Source of the DNA: Candidatus Eisenbacteria bacterium
GTDB lineage: Bacteria; Eisenbacteria; RBG-16-71-46; JACRLI01
Length of the DNA stretch: 64,000 nt
Assembly (NCBI GenBank): GCA_016235265.1
Contig: JACRLI010000015.1
Coordinates: 312,401 to 376,400 of the forward strand
Direction of reading: 5' to 3'
The position numbers and the translations under genes are program-made. Shown in pieces: positions 8,614 to 16,819 of this stretch. Numbering within the stretch: the stretch's first letter is position 1; every line of letters starts with the position of its first letter. The notes beneath the pieces were generated by a model that was not told the origin of the DNA, did no database searches, and saw only the letters and a program-made list of their open reading frames with translations.

Positions 8614-9447
8614 ATGGATCGCATCTGGAACCTCCTGCCCCGGCTCGAAGCGCCCGCGGTGCTGGCCACCGTGGTGCGCGTGACCGGTTCCGCCCCGCGC
8701 GGACCCGGCTCGCGCATGTTGGTGTTCGCCGTGGGGCGCATCGAAGGCAGCCTGGGCGGGGGACGCCTGGAGCTCAAGGTGTGCGCCGAGGCCCGGACGT
8801 TGCTCGCGGAGGGCACGCCGCACGTCCACCGCACCTACCGATTGAATCCCGCCGAGGACCAGTGCTGTGGCGGCGAGGTGGAGGTGTTCATGGAACGCAT
8901 CGCCCCACGGCCCCACGTGGTGATGTTCGGAGCGGGGCACGTGGGCCAGGCGGTGGCCCGCGCGCTGGCCCCCCTGCCCTTCCGGGTCACGGTCATTGAC
9001 GACCGCGAGGAGTACGCCGCGCCCGGGCGTTTCCCCGGGGGCGTGGAAGTGATCTGTGCGGACCCGCTCACCGCCCTGGGAAGCCTGCACACCACCGCGG
9101 AGGCCTCCTACGCCCTGGTGTTCACCCACAGCCACAAGCTCGACATCCACATCGTGAGCGTGCTGGTGGCCCGCCCGCTGCGCTACCTGGGCATGATCGG
9201 CAGCCGCACCAAGTGGTCGCGCTTCCGCGCGGCGCTGCTGGAGCGCGGCGTACAGGAAGCCGACCTGGCCCGGATCACTTCCCCGATCGGGATCGGCGTG
9301 GGCGGCAAGGAGCCCGAGGAGATCGCGGTTTCCGTGGTGGCGCAACTGCTGGCGGTGCGCGACGGGCTGCGCGTGGAAGTGGCCTCCCTGGCGGGAATGC
9401 CGCGCCCCGAGGAGGCCGGAGACCTGACCCACCCACGAGGAGCCTGA
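8614..9447 (+). CDS. xdhC: XdhC-family molybdenum cofactor insertion/sulfuration factor
   Basis: XdhC proteins bind molybdenum cofactor, promote its sulfuration and hand it to xanthine-dehydrogenase-type enzymes. This 277-residue protein has the N-terminal XdhC/CoxI domain (VLATVVRVTGSAPRGPGSRM, GSLGGGRLE), the CCGGEVEVF segment near residue 84, and a C-terminal Rossmann-like XdhC_C domain beginning VVMFGAGHVGQAVA (GAGHVG at 106-111) and ending with IGSRTKWSRFR and ITSPIGIGVGGKEPEEIAVS. Two bases separate it from the mocA-like gene. The hydroxylase subunits it should serve are encoded convergently just downstream, which supports the assignment. Confidence 0.92.
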   Translation: MDRIWNLLPRLEAPAVLATVVRVTGSAPRGPGSRMLVFAVGRIEGSLGGGRLELKVCAEARTLLAEGTPHVHRTYRLNPAEDQCCGGEVEVFMERIAPRPHVVMFGAGHVGQAVARALAPLPFRVTVIDDREEYAAPGRFPGGVEVICADPLTALGSLHTTAEASYALVFTHSHKLDIHIVSVLVARPLRYLGMIGSRTKWSRFRAALLERGVQEADLARITSPIGIGVGGKEPEEIAVSVVAQLLAVRDGLRVEVASLAGMPRPEEAGDLTHPRGA

Positions 9448-9449
9448 GC

Positions 9450-10085
9450 ATGGAAGCCGCGCTGGTGGTGCTGGCCGCCGGCGAAGGCCGGCGGGCCGGC
9501 GGGCCGAAAGCCTGGAAGCTGGTGCGCGGGCGTCCGTGGCTGGCCCACCAGCTCGAGGCGCTGTCGGAGCTCCGGCTGGCGTCCATCGTCGCGGTGCTGG
9601 GCGAGCCTCCGCCCGAAACGCCCCGTGGTCTGCTGGCCGGCCTGCGCTGGGCCATCAACCTGCGCCCCGAACTGGGGCCCTTCTCTTCCCTGCAGATCGG
9701 CCTTTCCGAGAGCCCTCCCGACATGCCCGTGTTCGTGCTCCCGGTGGACGTGCCGGTTCCCGGCCTTCCGGTATTCGAGGCGCTGTGCGGGGCGTTTCAC
9801 GCCGCGTGGAAGAGGCGGGTGGTACCCGCCGCCGGCGCCGCCGCCGGACGCCGGACGGGCTCCCCCCTGCTGGCCGCGGTGCCGCTCTTCAAGGGCCGGG
9901 GCGGGCACCCGGTGCTGCTGGCCGCCGAGGCGTGCGGGGAACTGCTGCGGATGGACGTCGCCTCGCCGGGGGCCCGGCTGGACGTGTGGCTGCGCTCGCA
10001 GGGCCCGCGAATCACGCGCCTGGAGACAGGCGACGAGAGGGTGGTGACGAACCTGAACACGGCGAAGGACTTCGGGATGGCCTGA
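9450..10085 (+). CDS. MobA/MocA-like molybdenum cofactor nucleotidyltransferase
   Basis: A 211-residue NTP-transferase of the MobA/MocA group, which attaches CMP or GMP to molybdopterin. The N-terminal signature LAAGEGRRAGGPK (8-20) is the nucleotide-binding loop. FVLPVDVPVPGLP contains the metal-binding Asp, and GHPVLLAAE is a conserved substrate-site segment. Hydroxylases of the xanthine dehydrogenase family use molybdopterin cytosine dinucleotide, so a MocA-like cytidylyltransferase role is likely but inferred from context. The start follows CGAGGAG, two bases after xdhC. The pair forms a short + strand operon. Confidence 0.85.
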   Translation: MEAALVVLAAGEGRRAGGPKAWKLVRGRPWLAHQLEALSELRLASIVAVLGEPPPETPRGLLAGLRWAINLRPELGPFSSLQIGLSESPPDMPVFVLPVDVPVPGLPVFEALCGAFHAAWKRRVVPAAGAAAGRRTGSPLLAAVPLFKGRGGHPVLLAAEACGELLRMDVASPGARLDVWLRSQGPRITRLETGDERVVTNLNTAKDFGMA

Positions 10086-10114
10086 CGCAGGACCGGCCTC
10101 GCGGGAAGCCCGAC

Positions 10115-10984
10115 CTACGTCAGTTCCGCCACCGCCAGCTCCAGCAGCCTGGCGGCCACGCTTCGCCGATACGCGGCCGTGGAGCGCACGTCATCGATGG
10201 GGCGCAGGGCGGCCGCCAGCCGGCGCGCGGCCTCGCGGGCCACGGCGGGGGTGGGCTTCTCTCCCGTGAGCACCTCTTCCGCCCCGGGGGAGCGGATCAC
10301 CGTCGGCGCCACGCTGCCCAGGGCCACGCGCGCCCCTGCGATGCGGCCTCGCGCCAGCACCATCTCGCTCGCCAGCACCACCTTGGAGATGGACTGCGCC
10401 TGCCGCGTGCCCACCTTGCGGAAGAACTGGCGCGCGCCGCGCGGCGGCGGCGGCAGCAGCACCGAGTGGATCAGTTCGTCCGGCTCGCGCACCGTGGCCC
10501 GGTAGCCGGTGAAGAACCCGTCCATCGGCACGTCGCGCGTGCCCCGCGGGCCCGCCAGCCGCACCGAGGCGCCCAGCGCCAGCAGCACCGGCGGCGAATC
10601 TCCCGCGGGGGACGCGTTGGCGAGGTTCCCGCCCAGCGTGCCGCGATTCTGGATCTGGATGGCTCCCACCACCGAGGCCGCCGCGGCCAGCGCGGGGTAG
10701 CTCCGCCGCACCTGCGGCGACTGCCGCAGGCGGGTGAAGGTCTCCAGCGCGCCCAGGCGCAGCCCTTCGCGTCCCTTGCGCTGTCCGCGCAGTTCCTGGA
10801 GCAGCCACAGGTCCAGGAAGCGCGCGTCGGGCTGGGTTCCGGCATTCAGGTAGACAAAGAGGTCGGTTCCGCCGGCGAGCGGCGTCCACGGGCGGCCCAG
10901 CCGCACCCCCATCTCCATCCACGAGATGGCCTCGGCCAGGTTTCGCGCGCGGGCGACGTCGAGCTTCGAGAGCGCGCTACGCAC
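10115..10984 (-). CDS. FAD-binding subunit of a molybdenum hydroxylase (CoxM/XdhB-type)
   Basis: This 289-residue protein is the medium subunit of a xanthine dehydrogenase/CO dehydrogenase-type enzyme, passing electrons from the 2Fe-2S subunit to FAD and then the acceptor. FAD-binding motifs are visible: PLAGGTDLFV near residue 36, and IQNRGTLGGNLANASPAGDS near 112, which is the family signature. The C-terminal CO_deh_flav domain contains RQAQSISKVVLA. The start is GTG at 10984 with GGAG upstream. The gene overlaps the 2Fe-2S gene by 8 bases, making three consecutive overlapping subunit genes. Confidence 0.92.
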   Translation of the reverse strand: MRSALSKLDVARARNLAEAISWMEMGVRLGRPWTPLAGGTDLFVYLNAGTQPDARFLDLWLLQELRGQRKGREGLRLGALETFTRLRQSPQVRRSYPALAAAASVVGAIQIQNRGTLGGNLANASPAGDSPPVLLALGASVRLAGPRGTRDVPMDGFFTGYRATVREPDELIHSVLLPPPPRGARQFFRKVGTRQAQSISKVVLASEMVLARGRIAGARVALGSVAPTVIRSPGAEEVLTGEKPTPAVAREAARRLAAALRPIDDVRSTAAYRRSVAARLLELAVAELT

Positions 10985-11660
10985 GGCGGCTCCGCTTCGC
11001 GGCGCCGGTCACGGCTCTCCCGCGCGCGGCCTTGCGCGTGGCGTTCTTCTTCGCCGCCGCCTTCTTCGCCGCCGCCTTCTTCGCCGCCGCCTTTCTCGCC
11101 GCCGCCTTTCTCGCCGCCGCCTTCCTCGCCGCCGCCTTCTTCGCCGCGGGCTTCTTCCTGGCCACCTTTCCTGGCGCGAGCTTCTTGGCCGAAGGTCTCT
11201 TCACCCCCGGCTTCCGCGCCGCGTCGCGCACCGCCTCCACGATCTTCACGTACCCGGTGCAGCGGCACAGGTTGCCGGCCAGCGCCTCGCGCACCTTCGC
11301 CTCGCTGGGCACGCCCGGCGAGCGCAACAGCGCCACGGAGCTCATGAGCATGCCGGGAGTGCAGATGCCGCACTGCGCGCCGCCCTGGAGGAACGCCTCC
11401 TGCAGCCGGCTCAGGCGGCCCCCGCGGGCCAGCCCTTCCACCGTGATCACGTGCGCCCCATCCGCCTGGCACGCGGGTACCAGGCAGGAGTTCACCGCCT
11501 GGCCGTCGAGCAGCACGGTGCACGCGCCGCACTCGCCCTCGCCGCAACCCTCCTTGCTGCCGGTCAACCCCAGGTCCTCGCGCAGGCAGTCCAGCAGCCG
11601 CTTCATCGGCGGGGCGTTGGCTTCGCGCCACGCACCGTTCACATGCACGCGGATCTTCAC
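10977..11660 (-). CDS. 2Fe-2S subunit of a molybdenum hydroxylase with a histone H1-like Lys/Ala tail
   Basis: This small subunit of a xanthine dehydrogenase-type enzyme has 227 residues; the family norm is about 150-170. The plant-ferredoxin cluster ligands are C39, C44, C47 and C59 (KEGCGEGECGACTVLL). The second cluster uses C97, C100, C132 and C134 (QCGICTPGM, NLCRCTGY). The domain ends near residue 148. Residues 150-227 are then almost entirely Lys, Arg and Ala, with a five-residue repeat of the form KKAAA/RKAAA between about 174 and 205. Such tails are known from histone H1-like and AlgP-like proteins, not from this family. The GTG start overlaps the large-subunit stop (GTGA). Confidence 0.92.
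   Translation of the reverse strand: MKIRVHVNGAWREANAPPMKRLLDCLREDLGLTGSKEGCGEGECGACTVLLDGQAVNSCLVPACQADGAHVITVEGLARGGRLSRLQEAFLQGGAQCGICTPGMLMSSVALLRSPGVPSEAKVREALAGNLCRCTGYVKIVEAVRDAARKPGVKRPSAKKLAPGKVARKKPAAKKAAARKAAARKAAARKAAAKKAAAKKAAAKKNATRKAARGRAVTGAAKRSRRA
11047..11151. repeat. Seven tandem 15-bp repeats encoding the Lys/Ala tail
   Basis: The unit TTCTTCGCCGCCGCC (complement strand codes Gly-free KKAAA-type pentads) occurs seven times in register. The first three copies are identical, and later ones differ at 1-4 positions. Copy-number change would keep the reading frame. Confidence 0.9.
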
Positions 11661-13945
11661 GCCCCCACCTCCTCCGCCTGCCGCTCCAGCGCCGCGAGCA
11701 CCCGCTCGGGCGTGACCGGGATCTCGTCGAACCACGCGCCCGTGGCCTGTCGCAGCGCGGCGACCACCGCGGGAGCCGGGCCATCCATGGGCAGTTCCCC
11801 GAGCCCCTTCGCGCCCCAGGGCCCCTGCGAGTACGGCGCCTCCACCAGCAGCGTGCGGATGGGCGGGGTGTCCACCGTGGTCGGAATGATGTAATTGGTG
11901 AGCTGATTGTTGATCATCCGCCCGTCCCGGGTCCGAACTTCCTCGAGCAGCGCCCAGCCCAGCGCCTGGGTGATGCCGCCCTCAACCTGACCCTCCGCGA
12001 GCCGCGGGTGCACCGCCTTGCCGATGTCCACGGCAGCCACCACCTCGATGGGCCGGACCTCGCCGGTGTCGAGGTCCACCTCCACTTCGACCACGTTGCA
12101 GGCCCACGAGAAGCAGCCGTAGGCGTCGCCGGTGTAGGTGTCGTCGTCCCAGCGCAGGCCGGCGGGCTGGCGGTAGGCGCGGTCCTCGCGAAGCCCGCGG
12201 TGCTCCGCCACGAAGCGGCGCGCCACCCGCAGGTAGCCGGCGTCGTCCTTCCAGCCCTTCGGGTCGTAGGCCCACAGCCGGTCGCGGATGCCCGCGGCGG
12301 CCTCGGCCACCAGCTTTCCCACCACCATCGTGGTGCGCGAGGCCACCGTGGGACCGCTGTTGGGCACCGCGGAGGTGTCGGGCTGCGCCACGTCCACGAT
12401 GTCGGGGCTCACGTGCAGCGCGTCGGCAGCCAGCTGCGCGAAGACGGTGATGGCGCCCTGGCCGATGTCGGTGCTCGCCGCCAGCACGTTGGGCCGGCCG
12501 TCGGGGCCCAGTTCCACCGCCGCGACGGAGGCCAGCTTGGCTTCCCCGCTGCCGGTGAACCCCCCGCCGTGCATCACCAGCGACAGCCCCACACCGCGCG
12601 TGCGGCGCGGCCCGGAGGTCCGGGCGCGGGCCTTGCGATTGTGCGCCTCGGCGGCCTTGCGGCGGCGCGCGTAGCCGGACTCGCGCAGCGCGAGGTCCAG
12701 CACCTCCGCGGCGCCCACGCTCTCGCGCAACACCTGGGTGGTGGGCATCCCGTCGCCCACGCGGTACATGTTGTGACGGCGGAGCGCCACCGGGTCCAGC
12801 CCCAGGACCTCGGCGATGTGATCCATCTGCAGCTCGGCCGCGAACAGCGTCTGCGGCGCGCCGAACCCGCGGAAGGCGCCGTTGGGCGGGGTGTTGGTGG
12901 CCACGGCGCGCGAGCGGATGCGCACGTTGGGGCAGCGGTACGGTCCCGCGGCGTGCAGCGTGCCGCGCGAGAGCACCACCGGGGAAAGCGTCAGGTACGC
13001 GCCGGCGTCCATCACCACGTCGATGTCCTGCGCCAGCAGCGTGCCGTCGGCGGCCACCGCGGTGCGGTGGCGGACGATGGCGGGATGGCGCTTGGTGGTG
13101 GCGGCCATGTCCTCGGCGCGGTCGTAGACCAGCTTCACCGGGCGGCCGGACTTGCGCGCCAGCAGCGCCGCGTGCGCGGCGATCATCGAGGGGTACTCCT
13201 CCTTGCCGCCGAAGCCTCCGCCGGTCACGGTCTGCACCACCCGCACGCGCTTCTCCGGCAGGCCCATGATCCCGGTGAGGGCGCGGTGCACGTAGTACGG
13301 GCACTGCAGCGAGCCCCGCACCACCACGCCGCCATTCTGCTCCAGGTAGGCGATGACGCCGTTGTTCTCGATGTAGACGTGCTCCTGGTGTCCCACGCGG
13401 TAGGTGCGCTCGACCACGCGGTGGGCCTTCGCCATCGCGCGGTCCACGTCCCCGCACTGGATCAGGAACTTTTTGAACACATTGCCCGGCTCGCGGATCA
13501 CGCGGCCCGCCGCCAGGGAATCCTCGATGGTGAGCACCGGATCGAGCGGCTGGCAGCGGATCGTGACCGCGCGAACTGCAGCCAGCAGCCTCTCGCGGTC
13601 GGCGCAGGCCAGCAGCAGCACCGGCTCCTCGGCGTGACGCACCTCGTCGGCGGCCAGCACCGGCTGGTCGTCCTCGATGAGTGCGACGACATTTCGACCG
13701 GGGATGTCGCGGTGGGTGACGACGGTCACATCGGACCAGTCAAAGGCGGGATCGAACTCGATGCCCAGGATACGGCCTGCGGCAACGGTGGAGCGGACCG
13801 TGGCGCCGTGCAGCATGCCCGGCATGACGATGTCGTCCACGTACAGCGCGGAGCCGGTGACCTTCCCCGGGCCTTCCTTGCGCGGAATGTTCGCGCCCAC
13901 GGCGGGGCGGCCCGGCCCGCTGCGGTGACGGCGCATCGGTGTCAT
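11657..13945 (-). CDS. Molybdopterin-binding large subunit of a xanthine dehydrogenase-family hydroxylase
   Basis: The catalytic subunit of a molybdenum hydroxylase, 762 residues. The N-terminal a/b hammerhead is seen in GKVTGSALYVDDIVMPGMLHG. Cofactor-contact motifs include TGGGFGGKEEYPS near residue 240 and the NGAFRGFGAPQ segment. The C-terminal AKGLGELPMDGPAP carries the conserved active-site Glu of the family. Substrate cannot be read from sequence; purines, aldehydes or other N-heterocycles are possible. The ATG at 13945 has AGGA 7 bases upstream; ATG 13954 is an alternative. The stop overlaps the start of the 2Fe-2S gene, and moaE lies 66 bases upstream. Confidence 0.93.
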   Translation of the reverse strand: MTPMRRHRSGPGRPAVGANIPRKEGPGKVTGSALYVDDIVMPGMLHGATVRSTVAAGRILGIEFDPAFDWSDVTVVTHRDIPGRNVVALIEDDQPVLAADEVRHAEEPVLLLACADRERLLAAVRAVTIRCQPLDPVLTIEDSLAAGRVIREPGNVFKKFLIQCGDVDRAMAKAHRVVERTYRVGHQEHVYIENNGVIAYLEQNGGVVVRGSLQCPYYVHRALTGIMGLPEKRVRVVQTVTGGGFGGKEEYPSMIAAHAALLARKSGRPVKLVYDRAEDMAATTKRHPAIVRHRTAVAADGTLLAQDIDVVMDAGAYLTLSPVVLSRGTLHAAGPYRCPNVRIRSRAVATNTPPNGAFRGFGAPQTLFAAELQMDHIAEVLGLDPVALRRHNMYRVGDGMPTTQVLRESVGAAEVLDLALRESGYARRRKAAEAHNRKARARTSGPRRTRGVGLSLVMHGGGFTGSGEAKLASVAAVELGPDGRPNVLAASTDIGQGAITVFAQLAADALHVSPDIVDVAQPDTSAVPNSGPTVASRTTMVVGKLVAEAAAGIRDRLWAYDPKGWKDDAGYLRVARRFVAEHRGLREDRAYRQPAGLRWDDDTYTGDAYGCFSWACNVVEVEVDLDTGEVRPIEVVAAVDIGKAVHPRLAEGQVEGGITQALGWALLEEVRTRDGRMINNQLTNYIIPTTVDTPPIRTLLVEAPYSQGPWGAKGLGELPMDGPAPAVVAALRQATGAWFDEIPVTPERVLAALERQAEEVGA

Positions 13946-14011
13946 GGCCGGCATCCTAGCACAGCCCGGCTCCCCGGGGCGCGGGGGACGAGCGTGAGGT
14001 GGCGCCCTGCC

Positions 14012-14431
14012 CTAGCCGTTCTCCAGCGGATTCTCCACCCATTCCTGTCCATCTTCGAAGATCTCCTTCTTCCAGATGGGGGCGCGACGCTTCAGCTCGT
14101 CGATCCCCGCGCGGCATGCCGCGAAGGCGTCCGCGCGGTGCGCCGCGCCCACCGCCACCACCACGCTGACCTCACCCACCGGGACCGCGCCGCTCCGGAC
14201 CAGGAACGCCACGCGACCCACGCGGTGATTCTCCAGCAGCTCCCCCTCGATGCGCTCCAGCTCCCGCTCCACCATCTCGGGGTACAACTCGTACTCCAGC
14301 CGCACCACGCGCCGTTCCCGGTTCCATTCCCGGGTGCGGCCCTCGAACACCACCACGGCCCCGTGGGCCGGGTCGTACACCGCCCGCGTGGCCTCGGCCG
14401 CGTCCAGCGGCAGGTGCGTGATGCGGATCAC
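14012..14431 (-). CDS. moaE: Molybdopterin synthase catalytic subunit MoaE
   Basis: MoaE converts cyclic pyranopterin monophosphate to molybdopterin using the thiocarboxylate of MoaD. The 139-residue protein has the family landmarks: GAVVVFEGRTREWN near the N-terminus, VAVGAAHRADAF in the middle and the catalytic-lysine region APIWKKEIFEDG near the end. The GTG start at 14431 is preceded by GGAGG. It lies 8 bases after moaD in the same operon, so both subunits of the synthase are made together. Confidence 0.95.
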   Translation of the reverse strand: MIRITHLPLDAAEATRAVYDPAHGAVVVFEGRTREWNRERRVVRLEYELYPEMVERELERIEGELLENHRVGRVAFLVRSGAVPVGEVSVVVAVGAAHRADAFAACRAGIDELKRRAPIWKKEIFEDGQEWVENPLENG

Positions 14432-14439
14432 GGCGCCTC

Positions 14440-14679
14440 CTATCCCCCGCTCACCGGCGGGAGAAACGCCACCTGGTCGCCCTCGCGCAGCTCGTGATCG
14501 GCCGCAACATGCTGGAGGTTCACCGCGTACGCCACGCCCGCGGCGCGGGCGGCGTCCGCGTCCCCGAGCAGGCCCAACAGCACCGAGCGCGGCGTGCTCC
14601 CCGCGGGCACCTCCTTCGGGAAGTCCGAGCGCCCCAGCCGTTCGCGCAGGCCCGCGAAGCACAGTACGCGGATGTTCAC
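14440..14679 (-). CDS. moaD: Molybdopterin synthase sulfur carrier subunit MoaD
   Basis: A 79-residue ubiquitin-fold sulfur carrier. It opens with the beta strand VNIRVLCFAGLRERLG, contains the conserved late segment DHELREGDQVAFLPPVSGG and ends in the Gly-Gly dipeptide that is adenylated and thiocarboxylated. The GTG start overlaps the moeA stop by 4 bases (GTGA), indicating coupled translation. Confidence 0.95.
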   Translation of the reverse strand: MNIRVLCFAGLRERLGRSDFPKEVPAGSTPRSVLLGLLGDADAARAAGVAYAVNLQHVAADHELREGDQVAFLPPVSGG

Positions 14680-15893
14680 GCCACCACCTCCGGCGACGCC
14701 CCCGGCAGCAGGTCGCACGGCACCGTCTCGCCGCGCTCGAACCGCTCCCGCTCCGCCGCCAGCACCACCAGCCCGTGCGCGCGCGCGAACGAACGCAGGG
14801 TGTGCGAATCCTGCTGCGGATCCAGCGTCGCCCGCCAGCCTTCCGCGCCGGCGCGCAACCGGGCGCGCGCAAAGTGGGTCTTTCCCGGCGGCTTGCTCAC
14901 GCGCTCCTCCAGCCGCACCGGAATGCGCGGCAGCCGCGGATGCGCGTGGCCCAGGGCGCGCCGCAACGCGGGCAGCACGTACTCGTGGAAGCACACGAGG
15001 GTGGAGGCCGGATTGCCCGGCAGGCCGAAGACCAGCTTTCCACCGTGCGCGCCGAAATACAGCGGCCCGCCGGGGCGCTGCCGCACGCGCCAGAACACCG
15101 TCTCCACACCCAGCTCCTGCAGCGTGGGGCGCACCAGGTCGAAATCGCCCACCGACACCCCGCCGGCCACCAGCAGCACCTCGCTCTCCTCCAGGGCCGC
15201 TCCCAGGGCGCGCAGGTGCGCCTCGCGCGTGTCGCGGGTCATGCGCAGCGAGGCCAGGGCCAGCCCCTCGCGGCGCAGCGCCTCGCGCACGCCGGCGGAA
15301 CTCGACTCCAGCACCTGTCCCGGCTGCAGCGCGGCGGGATCTCCGCACAGCTCGTCGCCGCTGGCCACCAGGGACACGCGCGGCGCGCGGTGAACCCCCA
15401 CGAACTCCACCCCCAGCGCGCGCAGCAGCGCCAGCGCCGCGGAGCCCAGCGGCGTGCCGGCCGCAAGCGCCTCGGCGCCAGCCGCCACGTCGCCGCCCGC
15501 CGGGCGCACGTACAGCCCCGGGGCCACCGGCTTCTGCAGCTCGATGACGTCGCCGGCGACGCTCACGATCTCCTGGATCGCCACGCGCGTGGCCCCCTCC
15601 GGCACCGGCGCCCCGGTGTAGACGCGGGTGGCCTCGCCCGGACGAAGTGGAGGGGGCAGGACACCACCGGCGCGCGAGACACCGGCCAGCCGGAACCGGG
15701 AACCCGCGGGGGCCTCGCCCGAGGCGGCCAGCGCGTACCCGTCCATGGCGGACTGTGCGAAGGACGGAAGGTCCGTGGCGGCGTGGACGGGCTGCGCCAG
15801 GACCCGCCCGCCCGCGGATTCGAGGGCCAGGTGCTCCAGCGACCCGGGTCGGACGCGCTCCAGCACGGCCCGGAGGGCCTCCTCGGGATGCAT
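14676..15893 (-). CDS. moeA: Molybdopterin molybdenumtransferase MoeA
   Basis: MoeA inserts molybdate into adenylated molybdopterin. The 405-residue protein shows DLPSFAQSAMDGYAL near residue 42, ATRVYTGAPVPEGATRV and QEIVSV of the substrate pocket. It also has the MoCF-binding fold segments VSLVASGDELC, LLVAGGVSVGDFD and VFGLPGNPASTLVCFHEY, and a C-terminal domain IV. The MoaB-like protein expected to adenylate its substrate is encoded immediately upstream, five bases away, as part of a fusion. Confidence 0.95.
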   Translation of the reverse strand: MHPEEALRAVLERVRPGSLEHLALESAGGRVLAQPVHAATDLPSFAQSAMDGYALAASGEAPAGSRFRLAGVSRAGGVLPPPLRPGEATRVYTGAPVPEGATRVAIQEIVSVAGDVIELQKPVAPGLYVRPAGGDVAAGAEALAAGTPLGSAALALLRALGVEFVGVHRAPRVSLVASGDELCGDPAALQPGQVLESSSAGVREALRREGLALASLRMTRDTREAHLRALGAALEESEVLLVAGGVSVGDFDLVRPTLQELGVETVFWRVRQRPGGPLYFGAHGGKLVFGLPGNPASTLVCFHEYVLPALRRALGHAHPRLPRIPVRLEERVSKPPGKTHFARARLRAGAEGWRATLDPQQDSHTLRSFARAHGLVVLAAERERFERGETVPCDLLPGASPEVVA

Positions 15894-15898
15894 CGGAC

Positions 15899-16801
15899 TC
15901 AGTGCCCCGCGCCGCCGGCGATCGCCAGCGCATGCAGCAGCGCCGGGAACACCGGTTCGAGGGACTCCACCGCGCCCCGCGGCGAGCCCGGGAGAGTGAC
16001 CACCAGGCTGGTCCCCACCAGTCCCACCACCCCGCGCGAGAGCATCGCGTAAGGGTGGCGCCGCGTACCGTGCGCGCGCATGGCCTCCGGGATGCCCGGC
16101 GCCTCGCGCTCCAGCAGCGGCCGCACCGCCTCCACCGTCACGTCGCGCGGCCCGAGCCCGGTCCCGCCGGCGGTCAGCACCAGGGAGCAGCCGCGGGCGG
16201 CGCTCTCGCGCACCGCGGCGGCGATCTGCGCGGCCTCGTCAGGCACCACCCGGGTGTGCGTCACGCGCACCCCGCGGCCGTCCAGGCACGCGCGCAGCGC
16301 CGCGCCGGTCTCGTCCTGCATCTTCCCCTGGCTTACGCGGTCACTGACCACGATCACCGCGGCGGTGACGTCCGCCCCCGCGGACTTGAAGTCGCTCTTG
16401 CCGCCGCGCTTCTCCACCAGCTTCACGCCGGTGATCTCCAGCTCCTTGTCCAGCGGCTTGAGCATGTCGTAGATGGTGAGCGCGGCCACCGACACGGCGG
16501 TGAGCGCCTCCATCTCCACGCCGGTGCGGGCGGTCACGACCACCGTGGAGGTCACCTCCACCCCGCGCTCGGTGAGCTCGAAGTCCACCGTGACCTGGTC
16601 CAGGGGCAGCGGGTGGCACAGCGGGATCAGCTCCGGCGTGCGCTTGGCCGCCAGGATGCCGGCGGCGCGCGCCAGCTCCAGCACGTTGCCCTTGGGCACG
16701 CTGCCCTCGGCCAGGGCGCGTCGCGCCGCGGCGCCGGCCAGCACGGTGGCCCGCGCCCGCGCGGTGCGCAGCGACTCGGGCTTGTTCGCGGTGTTGATCA
16801 C
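15899..16801 (-). CDS. Bifunctional MoaC-MoaB/Mog fusion for molybdopterin biosynthesis
   Basis: Residues 1 to about 143 are cyclic pyranopterin monophosphate synthase (MoaC). [44 protein letters not shown] and [13 protein letters not shown] carry the catalytic Lys, His, Glu, Asp and Lys. Residues from about 147 are a MoaB/MogA molybdopterin adenylyltransferase ([50 protein letters not shown]). Compared with ordinary MoaC, roughly the first 15 residues (the TH-x-N...MVDV region) are short or absent. The GTG start follows GGAGGAATCG, 18 bases after moaA. Such MoaC-MoaB fusions are known in some bacteria. Confidence 0.93.
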   Translation of the reverse strand: MINTANKPESLRTARARATVLAGAAARRALAEGSVPKGNVLELARAAGILAAKRTPELIPLCHPLPLDQVTVDFELTERGVEVTSTVVVTARTGVEMEALTAVSVAALTIYDMLKPLDKELEITGVKLVEKRGGKSDFKSAGADVTAAVIVVSDRVSQGKMQDETGAALRACLDGRGVRVTHTRVVPDEAAQIAAAVRESAARGCSLVLTAGGTGLGPRDVTVEAVRPLLEREAPGIPEAMRAHGTRRHPYAMLSRGVVGLVGTSLVVTLPGSPRGAVESLEPVFPALLHALAIAGGAGH

Positions 16802-16819
16802 GGCTTCGATTCCTCCGGC

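Noticed and set aside
11047..11151. Tandem repeats as a CRISPR or non-coding satellite
   Set aside because: Units are contiguous 15-mers without spacers and keep the reading frame of a protein tail.
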